This document shows positions 10,558-24,789 of a stretch of 64,000 nucleotides of DNA, one piece after another. Numbering within the stretch: the stretch's first letter is position 1; each line of letters opens with the position of its first letter. The stretch comes from Apiospora phragmitis (lineage: Eukaryota; Ascomycota; Sordariomycetes; Amphisphaeriales; Apiosporaceae). Below the pieces are notes generated by a model, which had not been told where the DNA came from, searched no databases, and was given only the letters and a program-made list of their open reading frames with translations. A program made the translations under genes and the position numbers. Location: contig JAQQWL010000011.1 in assembly GCA_038363925.1 (NCBI GenBank), positions 5,890,001 through 5,954,000 of the forward strand, given 5' to 3'.

Positions 10558-11920
10558 CTTGAGAGACTGGAAGAGACGGAATGGGAATCTGGAGGTTGGC
10601 CGTGGGAAACACTGGCAAAAAGTTGATAATGAGAACAGTGAGTGGTGTTGATTGGAAGAAAAAAAATTCAGTTGACAAGCAATTAGCCCGAAACGATAGC
10701 AGAATGAAATCTTCAACTGGGTTAAATGCATAAGTACTTATGCATGCACCTATGCGATTGCACTCAGCCCAAGTCAGGATTCCCACAATAACTCGTGCAG
10801 TCAAGCAGGTGGGTATCAATCAATGCCAATGGGCTCATGTCTTCTCAAGACTCTTGTGTTCGAGGCAGACCTATTTGATGTCATGTCTCGTAATAGGTGC
10901 TGCCGCAACCCCTAGTCCGTACATAGAGGATTTGCTGTTCTCGGTAGCACCCATCACAAATAGCATACATAATCAGCATTCAGCAGTGCTTCACCTCAGG
11001 CAGTCGTATGCGCCTAGCTCACGATCAGAGAATTGGCGGCCGAGAGAGATATGAGTGTAATAGTTGATGGCTTTGGCTTCATCCTTTTCGCACGCAATAT
11101 ACATCTGCAATGACGCATACTATAGGCAATGCGGCTTCCCGTACACAGCCCTATCCTTTGCTGACACCTTCCTAAGGAGTACCAGCAACAGTTCTACCAT
11201 CTAGATGTCCCCATGACAACACCACAACTATATACACGCCCCGGGTTAATTTCCTCTGCCCCCGTTCCGCAGAAAAAAACAAAACAAGAAGGGCTCGCAG
11301 TAGCCATAGGGTTTTCGAATGACCTCGGCCCAAACATGGTGGGTATATACACATAGTTACACGCAGATACACACACTGCCCGAAACGAGATCTTTCACCG
11401 AGTCTTGGCTGCCCTGCTGAGCCCAAGCCATCTCATTCGCCCACTGCCCAAAGCCTTGTATGCTGGCAAAAGTTCTTGCTTCATCAGATGATGGTTAACT
11501 CACGGCCCAATCCTAGACAAGACCGAGCACTCGCGAGCAGTCCGGCCCTCACGGTGCGCCGTCACGGCGTCACGGCGCCGCCCAGATCCGGTATTGGAGG
11601 GCCTTGATATGCAGTTTCCCCGACTCCTGTACGATTGTAAAATTGTAACAAATCCCGTCGCTCCGGATAGCCCACTTCCATTACCGCTAATCAAATCAAA
11701 CCAACCGCAACCCGTCCCGATCTGAGATGCGATTCTATTTCAATTCTTTGAAATTCTGCCCCAGCCCTTTTTATGGTGTGCTAAATGCACCGATGGAAAT
11801 GTAAGAATAAAGGAAGTAACATAGTGTCGTTACTTGGAGATTGGGCCGATGTGATCGCCGCAAGGTATCAAAACAAGTGAATAGAACAAATATGGTAGAC
11901 AGAAAGCGAGCCTTGGTCGT
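10558..11920. other. Intergenic region between RRM and bHLH genes
   Basis: Promoter of the RRM gene and 3' flank of the bHLH gene. No supportable gene. Confidence 0.5.
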
Positions 11921-13516
11921 TTAGAAGCGAGCAGGCTCGGGTCGGAACCCGTTTGGTCGCTGTCCTTCATACTGGACTCCGGTCATAGAGTCTGGTCCGT
12001 TGGGCATGGTGGTGCCAAGCGTGCGCAAAGGTGGTAATTCTGGCCGCGAAGCCGCATACTGCGCTTGCTGTGCATAGGGGTCGGCAGGAGGCGGTTGTGG
12101 CGGCACAGTGTGACTTGCTGGAGCTGGCCCGCCCTGTCCGTTCGCTGCCCGTAGTTGCCCATTCTCGTGTTGCAGACGCTCTACTTCCCGGCGTAATAGT
12201 TCGGATTCTTGGGCATAATTTTGGTAATGGGCCGTCAACTGTTTCAAGTGGTCTTGTTGTCGCTGGTGCTCCGCGATGGCTGAATGTATGTTAACCACCT
12301 GCAAAGACACGAGTTCCCGGGCACAAATACATACCTTTGGTTAAAATCTCCCATTTGGAAGCCTTGGATCCACGCTCTTGGGGCATCAGATCCCTAAGCT
12401 GTTCAAACAGCTCTTTCATTTCGGTGCGACGCTTACGCTCCGCAAGCTTGTGGCTGACGCGTAACTCTGGTGTACGACTGTACGGCTGAGCGCCAGAATG
12501 CGGACTGGATTCCTCGCTCTGGAGGTCTGATAGCTGTTTGTGCTGGAGAGAGTGGTGGTGTACCGCGGGGAAATCGGTCGATGCGGTCGACAATCGCTGC
12601 TGGAAGTCGTTACCAATCCCATCCTCTAAGCGTCGTTGTCCGGGGGGTAGCCGTGATTCGGTAGTGAATTGACTGCTAGCAATGGATTCTGCAATGCTGC
12701 TGCGCCTGGAGTCGTGAAGGTTGGTTAACGAGGGCATCCGCTGGATCTCTTCCTCGGGGAAGGCCCAAGCCTGGCCTTTGGTAGGCTCGGCCGCTCTTGC
12801 AATGTTGCTTGTCGCAGGCCCAGTAATGGCTGGTGCCGTCCGGATCTTGGGGTGAGCCTCGGGGGGGTTGCGGTCGGCGCTCGGCTGGTAGCCGTTGGAA
12901 ATTCGGTGCATCGATAGATTCTCTAGGCCTGCCCGAGGGTTGCGCTGCTGTGCCAAGCTCCCTTGTATCGAGGTAGTTGACTGGTTGTGGCTGGCATAGG
13001 GCGAGTTGCCAAGTTTCATATCCCCGAATCCTTGGTTGATCCTACTGTCGACACTTTCTCGGCGCGAGTCGGGGGCTCCGTTCAAAAGAAGCGATGCGCC
13101 ATTCGGGTTCACCTCGAGCGATTGAGGCCGGGTGAAGCTTGCGCTGCCTGGCGTTGTGGGCGAGACCATCGAGGTGATGCTCATGCTGCTAACAGGCGAG
13201 TGCAATGGTTGGGGCACCGTATTCGTGGTGGTCGGAGAAGGGGTCTTTTCGGTCGAGTGATAGCCCGTGGATGTTGATGAGGGACTTAGAACATTGATTC
13301 CCACTCCCGAGGCAGTGGACGTGTCTAAATCTAGTGTAAGAAATACGGTTGCATACAATGCATGCGCCCCCATCACCCCAATGATTTGTACATACGCTTG
13401 CTCGAGGCATCTGTGCATGAGAAATATGCAGAGTCGCGGTTCTCCTCCGGGTTCAGAACGCCTGCCAGCCCCGCGGGCAGCTTCTGAGACGCGGGCCTTT
13501 GCTGCTCGTTGGCCAT
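11921..13516 (-). CDS. bHLH transcription factor
   Basis: Exons on the minus strand are 13516-13396, 13330-12335 and 12279-11921. Introns are 13395-13331 (65 nt, GTATGT...CTAG) and 12334-12280 (55 nt, GTATGT, GTTAAC branch, TCAG). The product has 491 residues. The basic region and helix 1 read HKLAERKRRTEMKELFEQL, with the H-E-R pattern of E-box (CANNTG) binders. Loop and helix 2 (ASKWEILTK joined to AIAEHQ) span intron 2. A leucine-zipper-like coil follows (HLKQLTAHYQNYAQESELL) and a Pro/Gln-rich tail ends the protein. The N-terminal 370 residues are Ser/Thr/Pro-rich low complexity. The start MANEQQRP is chosen because the frame upstream lacks a better ATG. Similar fungal proteins have been called HLH factor GlcD gamma. 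A 10-kb gene-poor region lies upstream. Confidence 0.87.
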
Positions 13517-16500
13517 GTCGTCGACAAGAAAGCCAAAAGTTCCGGCACTCTCTCGGGATAACAAGGCAAAGTAGAAACCGAATGGGCGGGTGCAGGATTC
13601 GGCAGAAATACTTCAGCGCCACGCAAAGTATGATTTGGTGGTAGTACGTGCTTCCAGTCGGCGGCGCTTTCGCATGACCCGATCGAGGCAGAGAGCAAGA
13701 ATTAGACTGCGATGCTGCTTGACATTGGATGCAGTCTCCTCCCAGGTTCCATGTGCTCTGCAGGCGCAACGGGATGACAACCTCGACCGATGGATGTAGA
13801 AGAAACAAGAAGAATAATAAAGGATATGGTGGTAGCCGCAGTATTCTGTGAAGACGGCCGTTCTTCAAGTCTGGCAACTTATTATGGAACTGACTGTGTT
13901 CGACGACGGGAGGGTACACAAACAGCAAGTTACACTCGGAAACCCAGTCGTGAAATGGGGACGGGGGGGGGGGGCAGCAACGTTAAAAGAGGTTGAGGAT
14001 AGCAGAGCGCCTAATGCCAATTCTGTGCGCCCCGATTTACCTGGTACTTTGGACAATACTTGAGGGAGCGGAAGGGTAGGGCGGGGGATCCCAGATCAGA
14101 TCAGAAAATGAGCGAGGGAGGGAGTGAGAAAGTGACGGGGTCTTTAGCAAGGAATCCGTCGTCTAAACCGAGGCGAGGATGACCTGCGAAGGGAAGCTAG
14201 GCCTACTGTATGTTTGAACACCCCCCAGAAAAAGAGCGCGAATTGGGGTGGGCGGAACGGATGTCAGTCGTTGACAGGGTATGTTAGGTAGCCCTGTTCC
14301 TGTACACACTTATTCAAAGGTTCATCCTTCTATCTTCAGTATGTACAACCGCTTGTTACTTGCTGTCTGTCGAACGAAGTATCTATCGTGCGAGAGGAAG
14401 AAAGTACTTGCTGACGGCGGACAGCCACATGCATTCAGAAAGTGCGGGATTGTGCTGGTCTTGTGCTGAGCTTACCGCAGAGCAGATCAATATATGGCCA
14501 GTGTCAATATCACAGGTAACATGCCTCATTGGGTACGTGTAGACGAGCAGCGAAGGAAGCCGGCCGTCGCATGGCTTCAGGGTCAATTTAAACAAATGGA
14601 CCGAAAAGCTACCTGGCTAGTGGATAGGGTGGTCTGCCGAGCCAAGGATTTCCATCTAGCGCAGCCTAATGCATCCAATCAACCTGGTTGTACGTACAGA
14701 AAGGGCGGGTACTTCAGGCATGCAGTGTTGCGGGTGAACATGAACGAGGCGCCATCTTGCTTAATGTTGTTCGTTTTTCCCTCGTGGCGACGCAAGTACT
14801 TTCTCGACTCGACTCTTAGCCCGAGATTCCCACGAGCAGCCCCTGTCCGTTAACTTTGCGCACGCGTGTGCGGAGACCCACCCTTGTCACCACCACCACC
14901 ACTACAGGCCACACTACAGCTGCATGTACATAATTTATAGCCCCCCCCCCCCTCCCCCCTTGCACAACACTGTCTGTACTGTCCTCTACTATGTAGTTTT
15001 GTTCTTAGCTTCCCAGTAGCTAATAAGGTCGGTGATGGTGTGTACCACAAATAGTAGTGGGAAGGGCAGTGGTTGTTTTTCCCCCGTGTAAGTATGTAGA
15101 TAGGGAAGGTAGAATCTGGGAATACGATACAGTGTGTGCTGCTTACTGCTTTCTGTCTTCATGTTCTGTCTCCCGCTGCTATTGCTGGTTGTGGTCCAGT
15201 ACATCCAGACGCACCTTGAACACAAAGTACTTAACGTATTAGGTCAGAGTTCAAGGAGTGGGTTGGAAGCGTTCAAGGCTCGACCCGGGCAGCATCTGAA
15301 ACCCTCTTCGACAGAAAAACAAAAGAGAACAGAGAAGGGGGGGAAACATTGCCTTTGGATAGCTGGCTGGCCATCCAGCCATATCATGAATTACTGGATG
15401 ATAAAAGCAACCAACTCAGCTGCTCCCGCGAACCTGTCTGTTTCAACTGCCAGGTAGGCTATTATCTGGTGATATCCAAGCCCATCCACATGACCTAACG
15501 GACCTGGCGAGATGGCCTATGTATTCATAGTAAATAGGCAAGTACCGTTGTACGTGGTAGTGCACACGTGGGTGACGGCCATCTGAGTCCCGTCTACTGC
15601 GCTGACATGACATGACAGGCGCATCGAATGAAGCAAGGACGCGGACCAAGGGCAATGCATTGATACATACTTACTTACTGTACGCTGTAGGATATCACTT
15701 GATTTCCGTGTCAATTTCTGGCCGGGCATCTCATCGCATCACGCACCAGTACCAGCTGGTCCATGACTATTATGTCTCGCTTTCGGTGCCTACCTAGTGA
15801 ACAAGCTGCGCAAAACCCGAGGGGCCCAGGACTTGATGGTCCTGGCATGGGTCATGTCATACAAAGCAAATAACCTTCCTTTCCCGGCCCCTAGGCTTTT
15901 GCTGAGCCCCAAGGTCTCACATCTCGCATTTGGTGGGGGAAGTAGGTAGGTGTTCGTGAGGCAACAAGGAGGAAGGAGTCGCTGTCCCCGAGCACAGCCC
16001 CGGTGCGGCTGTATTGTCTGGGGTATATGGCTGAGAGACCCATCACTCCTTTGATACAGCGAGTATTATAAAAATATTGGTTCAACCTGTGTACGAGACG
16101 ACGTTCGGCAGGAGGTAGGCAAGTAACTAGCAGTGCCTCGCACACATGTAAGCACTGCAGGTAATAAGCCGAGAATTTTACCTTCTCGACTCTTCACTAA
16201 ATAAGTGTAATAGGGACTGCAGGAGCAGGTCTTGTTGCCGGCTCATGTTCCCCGGCTCGACTGGGCTCTTCTCTCTTTTGGTTTTGGGGTAGACGACTCC
16301 AGATCTTAAGCGTGCATGAACAAAACCCGCAACCTCTAACGGGGCGGGTGAGTCCGTCTATTTGTTTTTCTGTTGGCCGACCATACCAAAAAAGAAGGTT
16401 TTTCTTATTCCCCTCCCCTTTCACCTCAAACCGCGTGCATTGACAGCCAGTCTGGGCCTACGGAGCGACCGCTCGGTAGGAAGGTTCGTCCATAGCTTGC

Positions 16501-19500
16501 GTCCTTCCGAGACCAAACCATGTGGTTGAAGCCGCGTATGTCATCATAGTAAGTGCAGTAGCCTGACAATTTATTCATGGGATGGTATGATGCCTATTGG
16601 TAGGTAGGTATGCTTACAGCAACAACGGGATCATTCCTGTGGGGATGCGTATACATATTACATATTGCTTAAAATGACTGGCGGCTGACCCGATTGCTGA
16701 GTTTGCGATGAAAGAATGAGAGAGCACGAGGAGACAGTGCGTTGAAGTGGCCAGCCGAAGAAGGGATACTGTACGATACATGACCTGCCAACCCAACTTG
16801 CAAACGATTTGGCCCGGGACCCAAGTGGGATCTTCCCGCGAGCCACGTGAGAATCGAGTGCTGCCATGTGCCACTTGGCTGTATTGTGTATCTTGGCCTG
16901 GAGGGTGTCTAGCGCTAGGTACGCTCGTTGGGCTACCGGGACTGCAAGAAGCATCTTGTCGTACCTACTCGTAGTGAAGTACATCCATTGATGGGCTTGC
17001 TGTCGCTTGGTGGAGCAGATACGTATTTTTATGGGCAGACGGTCTGGCTGGCCCAATTGATGCAACCAGCTAGGTTAGCCAGATACCAGACAACCAGACT
17101 GGACTTTTTGCGGGAGGGTACCATGGTACGGGCATCAACAATTAGTTCCAGTTCGGCATCCTATTCCTTTAGGGCAAGCGAGAGTAACCGGGATAGGGAT
17201 CTCGCCCGTCCCCTACTGGGGAAACGCCAGCGACGATCCGTCTGTCTGCCCACCTCGGATTGTTTGCATCGACATGTCTGTCCTGCCCAGTTCAGTACAT
17301 CGCGACGATGCTACGTTGTACGGGCGACAAGGCCTACCATCTTTGCCCTCTTTCTCTCTCTCTCTCTGTGTCTCTCTATGTTGCCCTTCCCTGATTATCA
17401 CTACTCGGACTCGATGCAATCACTCACTCATTCATTCACCGAGACAGTGCATTAGACCATGAGCCCGTGCTCCAGCTTTCAGGTAACGGCTCGAGTCAGT
17501 GCGGTGGATCAAGCGATTCTGGCCAGTTGTTTATTAGCCTTGTCTGCTCCATCTTAAGGGAGGTCTGTATTCTGGGCAGCAGTGGGGGGAGGGTCGGGGA
17601 GCGACGGATAGGTTTGCTGAGACCAGACTGTTCCACTCATCTTGACGACCGGCGGGTGTGTACATGATCCGCGGCCCTCTGCGCGCCCGACAATGCTACC
17701 TACTCGGCGAAGACCAACCTTGCACCCGTCAGAGTCATTACCGAAGCATGGGCGGCTTGAGCAGCTAGACTAGACAGGACATGATAGAGACGACACACGA
17801 CCGGCCAAGCTGACTGTGTGTGTCTGTGACCATGAGCACATGTTGTTACTTGTGGGTGCTATCTCGTCAAATTGTCCGCGTGTACCTGCTTGGTGCTTGG
17901 CGCCCACGCGGTTACTGACAGACTCCACTGTGCCGTGCGATGCTGCGTCGCGTTTAACAGAGATTTGCTGTTGTCCTTGTCACTGCAACGTCGGTCGATT
18001 GAGCCGGAAAGGTAGGTATGCAGCGTTACAGTGTCCCTACATGTACACAACTCCAAATCCATTTGATGGTTAATAGAACATGAAAAGTACTCGTGTCCTA
18101 GGTAGGTCGGCATACCTAGTCGTTCATATTCTGCATACCTTAGGCAGGCAGATGCATATTTTGGGCTTTCTTCTCTCCCCGTCTTATGTACGGCTCTTTG
18201 GTGCATGTACTTTGATTAACCAACCAACCAGCCAGCCTCTTGGCAGTGCCCAGGCGGAATATAGCCTCTGGAACGTCATTGATGGGATTACACCAGACTC
18301 CATGCATATATTCCCGGCAGTATTGATTTCCAGCGAATCTAGTATCCTGTTGGTGTCGTACAAGCACAAGCATGGGCAGCTGGTTAGTGTTGAAGATCTA
18401 CGCATTTGGTTATCAACAAGCACGTTTGCGCAGGTTCCAAGCCACGAAGCGATCCCAGTGAGATAGACGACGTTGCTAGTACGTATGTACCTATGCTGCC
18501 AAAGTTGCCTACTGAGGCTATTTTACCAGCCGAGGCGAAATCTGCATATAGGCAACCTCAGCCGGGGTAGGACCGCAGGCAGAGTTGCTCTCGCCCATAT
18601 TTCCCATCTTGATTTACCGAAGCAGGCAGGTTCCGGAAGCAGCATAAGAAAGATGCTCGACTTGGAAAATGATCTCAGCTTACTTGTCAGCGTTGTCAGA
18701 CTTTAGGAACCAACGAAGACGACAACAACCACGTCTGATCTTGCAAATTCCGCCGAGTGATGGGCTTTTTACCCCCCACGCCTGTATGCCGGCCTGTCTG
18801 CCTGCCTGTCCCTTTTCAGCAAACAGCAACGGGTACTGAGAGTGTATCTGCACGAGGGAATTACTGCAAGTGCCGAGTCTCCCCATCCCATCCCATCCCA
18901 TCTCTTTCCGTGTGAATGAATGCATGTAGTGAGATTAGCTAGTCTGATCTGGTTTATTGGATGTGATGTGTTGGATGGGATTGTAGGTCGGATCATACTG
19001 TAGGGTAGCTCCTGTGCCCGTGCCCACTGCCCGTCCCCTCCACTCCACTCCAGGTATAGCATACCTTTGGCCTATGTTCGGGTGCATATCACTAGGTAGG
19101 TATTACTATTACATTACCTACCTACTATACATACATGCCTGCCTTACCTTGCCTTAACATATACACATGTACTTATTGTGACAGGCATCGCACAGTCGAA
19201 TCTAATCGAACCGAACGAACATGTAACCGTACAATGATGAGTCGAGTGATGCTAGGGATACCATTATGTATTTTGACCGGAACATGTGCTTCACACGTTC
19301 CGGGACAATATCCTGGTCGAATTCTCCAGTCAGTCTCTCGGGGGAACTCATGAATGTCTACCTATTCTCAATGGTTGTACATGTGGATTGTGAGTAGAGT
19401 ACGGACTTTCCTTTTTCTCTGTCCAGCGACTGTGGGGAGACGATCGGGACAGACAAACAAACACACGATCTGACATTGAATTGTCTTATTTTCGCCTCTT

Positions 19501-22500
19501 TCTTGGCTTTTTCTTTTCACCATTGCGCCCAGCTCTCTGGCCTGTTCTTAATGTTCTAATTTCGTCCTACAGGCAGACAGGGCTTCAATACATCTGGAGG
19601 TAGTATGTATGTATCTTGGTATCCCAGTACCCCAAGTACTATGTTATCCGCCGCTTTTCGGCCAAATGCAAATCTTGGTATGGAGCTTGATATCTCGCAG
19701 GCTTAGGGCGTTGGGGGCCCTGCGCCAATCCCATCCTACAAGCCGATGCATCAAGTAAGGTTGGTGATTTGACTGCTGATGGATGGACGGCAAGCGGGAA
19801 CGGAAGATCCATAGGATTCATACCCAGGATTTGGCAACGTCATGCCGTTTCCTATGCGGCATGATTGGTTAGGTAGTCAGTCGACCACCAACCGGCCAGC
19901 GCGATATACAGGAAGAAATACGGATAATCCGAGTTCTTCTCATTATCCCCTTCCGTACATGGCCGACTGTCGTCCTGGATGGAAAAGTGTACATGCCCCG
20001 TCGACAAACGGTCTGGCTGCCCGGGGCGTATTATTCGTGGAATGGTCGGTCATATGCACATGCAGATACTATACTCGATAGTTGCCCTTCCTATACAACT
20101 CCGAGAAAACAGGGACCTAAGACTTTGGGTCTTGGGACGTATAGTGAGGGTTGTCAGCTACTTTTGCGATTTGTTCTTGCGCCCTCGAGATTAGTGATCT
20201 CTGCGGTGACACAAGTTCGAAAGAAGCAAGCAGATGCAGCACTGCGCCGCGGATCCACAGTCAGTTCCTTCCCGTGATGCGATGCTGCATAGAACCCATC
20301 GATGGCTCTCGGTGAGATGTGATAGTTGACACGTCTGATCTACCAGAGGAATTACACATGAGATGAAGGTAGGCGGAGGGTGCGATATAGAGAGCGAGAA
20401 GAGAGAAAAGATGCGCGCGGGAGACGCGACAGCAACGCCCAGCCGTTTGGGTCGTCGTCTGATCTGATAGCATTTTTGGGTGAACCGGCCAAACCTTATC
20501 TGGCGTCCCAAGTCTAGGTCGTGAGCATACGGACGTACATGGGCGCGCCGCGCACCAAGCCACGCAATCCATCATTGGCTTTCGCCCGGTGGTGTGGCTT
20601 CAAACCATTGTCGCCGGATGGCCGGGATCTCCTTGCTATGTGTGCGCCACCATCGACAAAGTAGCGGTAACAGTTGAGATATCACAAAAAGGGTGTGAAC
20701 CGCCCGTCACAGGCTGGCTGGCTGGCAGGTCCACTCGCTCCCCGATCAGCCGCTCGGGCTGACTGCAACTAGGTTACGATCTCGTGGGCGGCGGCTGTTA
20801 GGTGCGGAGGGCAAGGTATGTAATATAGAATCCCAGCTGTAGCAGTCCCTGGGTCCCTGGCAGGCCGGCTGCTGCTTCTCGTACCTGGAGCTTCGAATTC
20901 CAGGAGCGTCAACGATAATCAAGTACCTCTACTACATTAGCGCAATCATGAAAATATGCTTGCGCTGGGGGAGAAACGAGATCCCAGCCCAGAAAGCCAA
21001 GAAGCACCCACTACGCCTATATAACAGGGTGCTCTCCAGTTCACGACTTGACATATTTGTGATCGATCGGGACTGCAGAGCGTAGAAACATTGCGATGTC
21101 GCAACAACGGCCTATCTATATATACGATTTGTCAGATTTCATGCCGGGGTGGTGGACGCTTCGGTGGACGCCGTACGTTGCTCGCGAGGAAGAAGAAACA
21201 TGGTCGATGCACACGTGTGAGCTACGCACTACTACGTGGGTTCATGGGGGCCTCGATGTAATGCGTGGAAATGCTAGCTTGACAGGTGTCGCCCACGGTG
21301 TTTCACCATATCTCCTCTCAGTAGCCAATCGCGCGGAGGGCTAAAGGGTCCTCACAATGAATGGTCATTCTCATTGTGGGTGAGTACCTGCGCTGCCTGC
21401 GTTCTGACGCCTATGTAGTGCTTGTATGCAGTTCCAGTCGAGGGATGGAAAAAAAGTAAAGGAAGAGAAAAGCCTCCAATTTCGGATCTTCCCCTGATGT
21501 GCGATAGCCATCGTGACCATGTGTGCTACCGATCGTAGGATCTTGCCTGCTGCATGCTGCAGGTAGTCCTGAAATGAAGCAAGGGGAGACAGATGGAGGA
21601 AGGGGGTATCACCAAGGAAGTTTTCACCTGCAATCGCCGAGCTCGTCCTACACACGTACCGGCGTGAGGATTCCCCAAAGGGAAACCCAACCCCCCAAAA
21701 CCAAAACCAATGCGGCAGGACGTGGCGAGGGCAGTGAGGGCAACTCGAGGCAGCCAGCCGAGTCTACATACCCCAGGAATCCTAGGATGGGGGCCACTAC
21801 ATACATCTGGCCCCCTTCCAGGCAGAGATGAGATCTAGCCACACGGGAATGCTCCCGGAAAGGGAGCATGTCGTGGAATCCATCCTTTCACTCTCGTGCC
21901 TGCCTGCCACCGACGCCCCCGGTGCCAGGCCCAAGACATGGTCTTGGACGACGTGCAGCCGGTTGTGGAAAGTGACACGGCGGCTACTCGCATCGTCCGA
22001 CGCTCACTTTCCCACGTTTCTGGGTTGCAAGCAAGCAGGCACGAAGAAATCAAAGAAGGAAATAGTTCCAATGTGACAAACAAGCCACAACAGCCAAAAC
22101 GGCCTTTTTTCCCTGTCTCTGTGTGCGTGTCTGATACACTACTAGAGGCGAGATGTCTCGGCTCTGCTAGTACACAGAAGTAAGGACGCCTGCCTGAGCC
22201 CGCCGCAGGATACCGCCGATGGTGAGGTAAACAAGTACTCACTTGCTATCTTCTCCTATGGTGGCCGTGATTCGCTTACTTCGGTTTATTGGGTGGCTTG
22301 TTACGCTGTGCGCCCCTGATCGAGTGTTGGCACTCTCTCGACACTGGCGCTTGTCATGCCGGACTCCGAATATGGCAGGAGCGATGAGTGAGCGGCACTC
22401 CAATAACTGCAGAGACCCCTGATGCCTTGATACCTCCCTATCAAGGTGGAGGATGATGAAGATATTGAAACCCAGTAGGAGTGGTTGGGATGCTGAATCG

Positions 22501-23575
22501 ATACGTGTGTGTGTGTCGTTGCGTTGTATACGATGGGAGCCGGTTGGTCCCGCGGTTGCCGTTGGACCCCACACCTCCGCGCCCCCTCCCCTAGTCACGG
22601 GGATGTGATTCCGCGGCAGCTTTGCAAGCTTGCTGGGGCTTGGGGGCCGTAAGCTTACCTCCCGGGGGCTGCAGATTTACAGTCAGCTCGCGATTCTGCT
22701 CTCACTGGGACTGAGGAGGCCTATCTAGAACGTGCTGATTCGTCATACAGCTCGAGCTAGATGTGGCTCGTATTCTATAAACGTATAAGACGTCAATGCG
22801 ATGTTTGGCCAATAGGTTGACGCATCAGGGGTGCTGGATATGTATGTATGCACGCATGTAAGTAGTGGCTACCGTGAGGTCGTGGTCAATCTCGGACTCA
22901 TCTGCCCCAATATGGTAATATGGCTGCGATGACACCTCGGATTAACTTCTATAGAGAGACCGCCCATCCAATCATTGCCTGGTCTGGCAATGGGACCGGC
23001 CGTAAGATAAGACTGGGCGCATCAATGGTTTCCCATTCCGGATACAGATAGGAGACGGGGCTGTGGGAAGTATAGAGACACCCTTCACCTCAACGTTGCA
23101 TCGGTGCCGATGCTGATGGTTTTCACGCCGATTGCCTAACGGTATATAACTTGGAATCATTGTTCAGAGGCCAGGCTATGTACTACTACACTTTTCCCTA
23201 AAAAACACACGATGTAATAGCGCCGACAAGCCAGGGGTTGGCACCCAGGTCAAGCGTCACTGATTCCAGCCACCGAGGCAGCACACATGCCGTGGCATTC
23301 GTCGCTCGCGGCAGCCATGACTCCCCATACTAAAATTTCATCAAGAACACATTACAGAGTTTCCTCGCTCCATCTACCATCACCAACCCGATACTTTGCG
23401 TGATCGGACGGGACAAGTACGCCGGAACAATCTGCGACATCGTATTCGCTCACTGGGACGACCCATTAGATGATATATACACAATTGAAGCTTGCGGCAC
23501 GTGGGACTGTTCGCTTTTCCGCGAGTCCGTCAATGCGCCCGTCCGTCCATCCCTTACAAGCCGTTCAGAAAATTT
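13517..23575. other. 10-kb gene-poor region upstream of the bHLH gene
   Basis: No frame here shows a domain, splice-supported exon chain or codon bias. Features are simple: a G12 run (13963-13974), a C-rich tract (14941-14959), a CT microsatellite (17351-17376), repeated CATCCCATCC (18883-18900), and several TAGGTAGGTA/ACCTACCT motifs (16598-16610, 18095-18120, 19091-19130). Long untranslated leaders or non-coding RNAs are possible but not visible from sequence alone. Confidence 0.55.
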
Positions 23576-24789
23576 TCACTTCTTGGAGCAAGGGATCGGG
23601 GCCTTCAGCGCCTTGGCGACCGCCGCCCCGACGGGCATGGTCACGGAGGCGTTGTGTGCCGACAGGGCGGTCGCCAGCCACGGGATGGACTGGCCATCGT
23701 TCTCGACGGCCTTGCCCGAAAGCTGGAACGTCAGTTCGCCCTGGGGCGACTCGCAGACGGGCTTCTGGCCCAGCGCGGTCAGGACTGGGACTTGGGCGAT
23801 GTCGGCCCAGATGTAGAAATCGTTCGCCCCCGGGCGCATGGCCAGGTTCGGGATGTACGCTGTGCCGACGTTCGCGCCGCCGCCGAGGTAGTTGTTCCAT
23901 GTGGTATTGCCCTTTTGTTGGAAGATACGACGTCAGTCTATGCATGTATACATATACCTCGCATATCATCAGATAGAGGGCATGTGTGTGTACTCACGAG
24001 CTTGAAAGTGAAGACGGTGGGGTTAGGGATATGGACCGTGCCGTTGAAGTTGTTGGTACTGGCCAGCGTGACGTTGATGTTGGACACACTCAGTCCCGCG
24101 AACCCGTTGAAGGCCTTGAGCTCCACATCCTTGCGGAAGGTGACAGGATAGTCGCGGGCGATGCCGCTCACGCGGACCTGGGTGTCGCCCTCGACGCGGA
24201 CGTGGACGAAATCCTGGCTGAGCAGGGCCTCGTTGAAGGCGACGAGCGAGTCCACGTCGGCCACCGCCACCTGCTGGCTGACGTTGACCGCGACCGAGGC
24301 GGCCGACGCGATCTCGGGGAACTGGAACTTGGCGAAGGCCAGGGGTGCTGCGCCCTCCTTGTCGGGCAGCAGGGACATGGTGCCCTCGAACGCCCGGATG
24401 GTGGCATGGACGCCGTTGTCCGCAAGGACGGTCGAGTTGATGGCCATGTGGAACGAGTCCCTTTGGGCCTGCGAGATGACTATAGAGTCGATATCCAGGG
24501 TGGCATTGTTGAGCCTGGACTGAGCCATCTTTGGGACGGCAACGAGGAGTCTGGGCAAGTGATGATTTAGTGCAAGCTCTCTCCCTTCACACTTTGTCCC
24601 ATTTTGCCTTCCCACTTACACGCATGGCACCACAATCACGAGTATGACTACCAGCAGCACCACCACATATATCCACCAGAACCTCCCGCAGTGGCCTTTA
24701 GTGCTCTTCGACTTTTGTCCCGCGGCGGCAGCTCCGGATACTGAGCCATTGGGAGAGTCGTGGTGAGATACCGCGGCCTTCTCCGACAT
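23576..24789 (-). CDS. DUF3712 / LEA2-like membrane-anchored protein
   Basis: Exons on the minus strand are 24789-24620, 24550-23998 and 23911-23576, with introns of 69 and 86 nt (GTAAGT...CCAG; GTGAGT...AAAG). The product has 352 residues. After a short polar N-terminus there is one transmembrane segment at about residues 37-57 (FWWIYVVVLLVVILVIVVPC). A long beta-rich extracytoplasmic region follows, with several N-glycosylation sequons (NATLD, NSTVL, NVSQQ, NVTLA, NGTVH, NTTWN). The pattern is that of the fungal DUF3712 family, related to LEA2/NDR1 proteins, which are single-pass type II membrane proteins of unknown function at the vacuole or plasma membrane. Two cysteines near the C-terminus (PVCESP and IPCSKK) may pair. 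The frame is intact. Confidence 0.85.

Noticed and set aside
13517..13928. A 137-codon upstream extension of the bHLH frame
   Set aside because: It reads through a well-formed intron (13331-13395), and its residues show no bHLH-family similarity or codon bias. The spliced exon starting at 13516 is better.
16658..17065. A 135-codon frame in the gene desert
   Set aside because: Random composition, no domain, no splice-supported extension.
13517..23575. Transposon or RIP-inactivated repeat in the desert
   Set aside because: No terminal repeats, transposase or reverse-transcriptase fragments, and no A+T skew typical of RIP.
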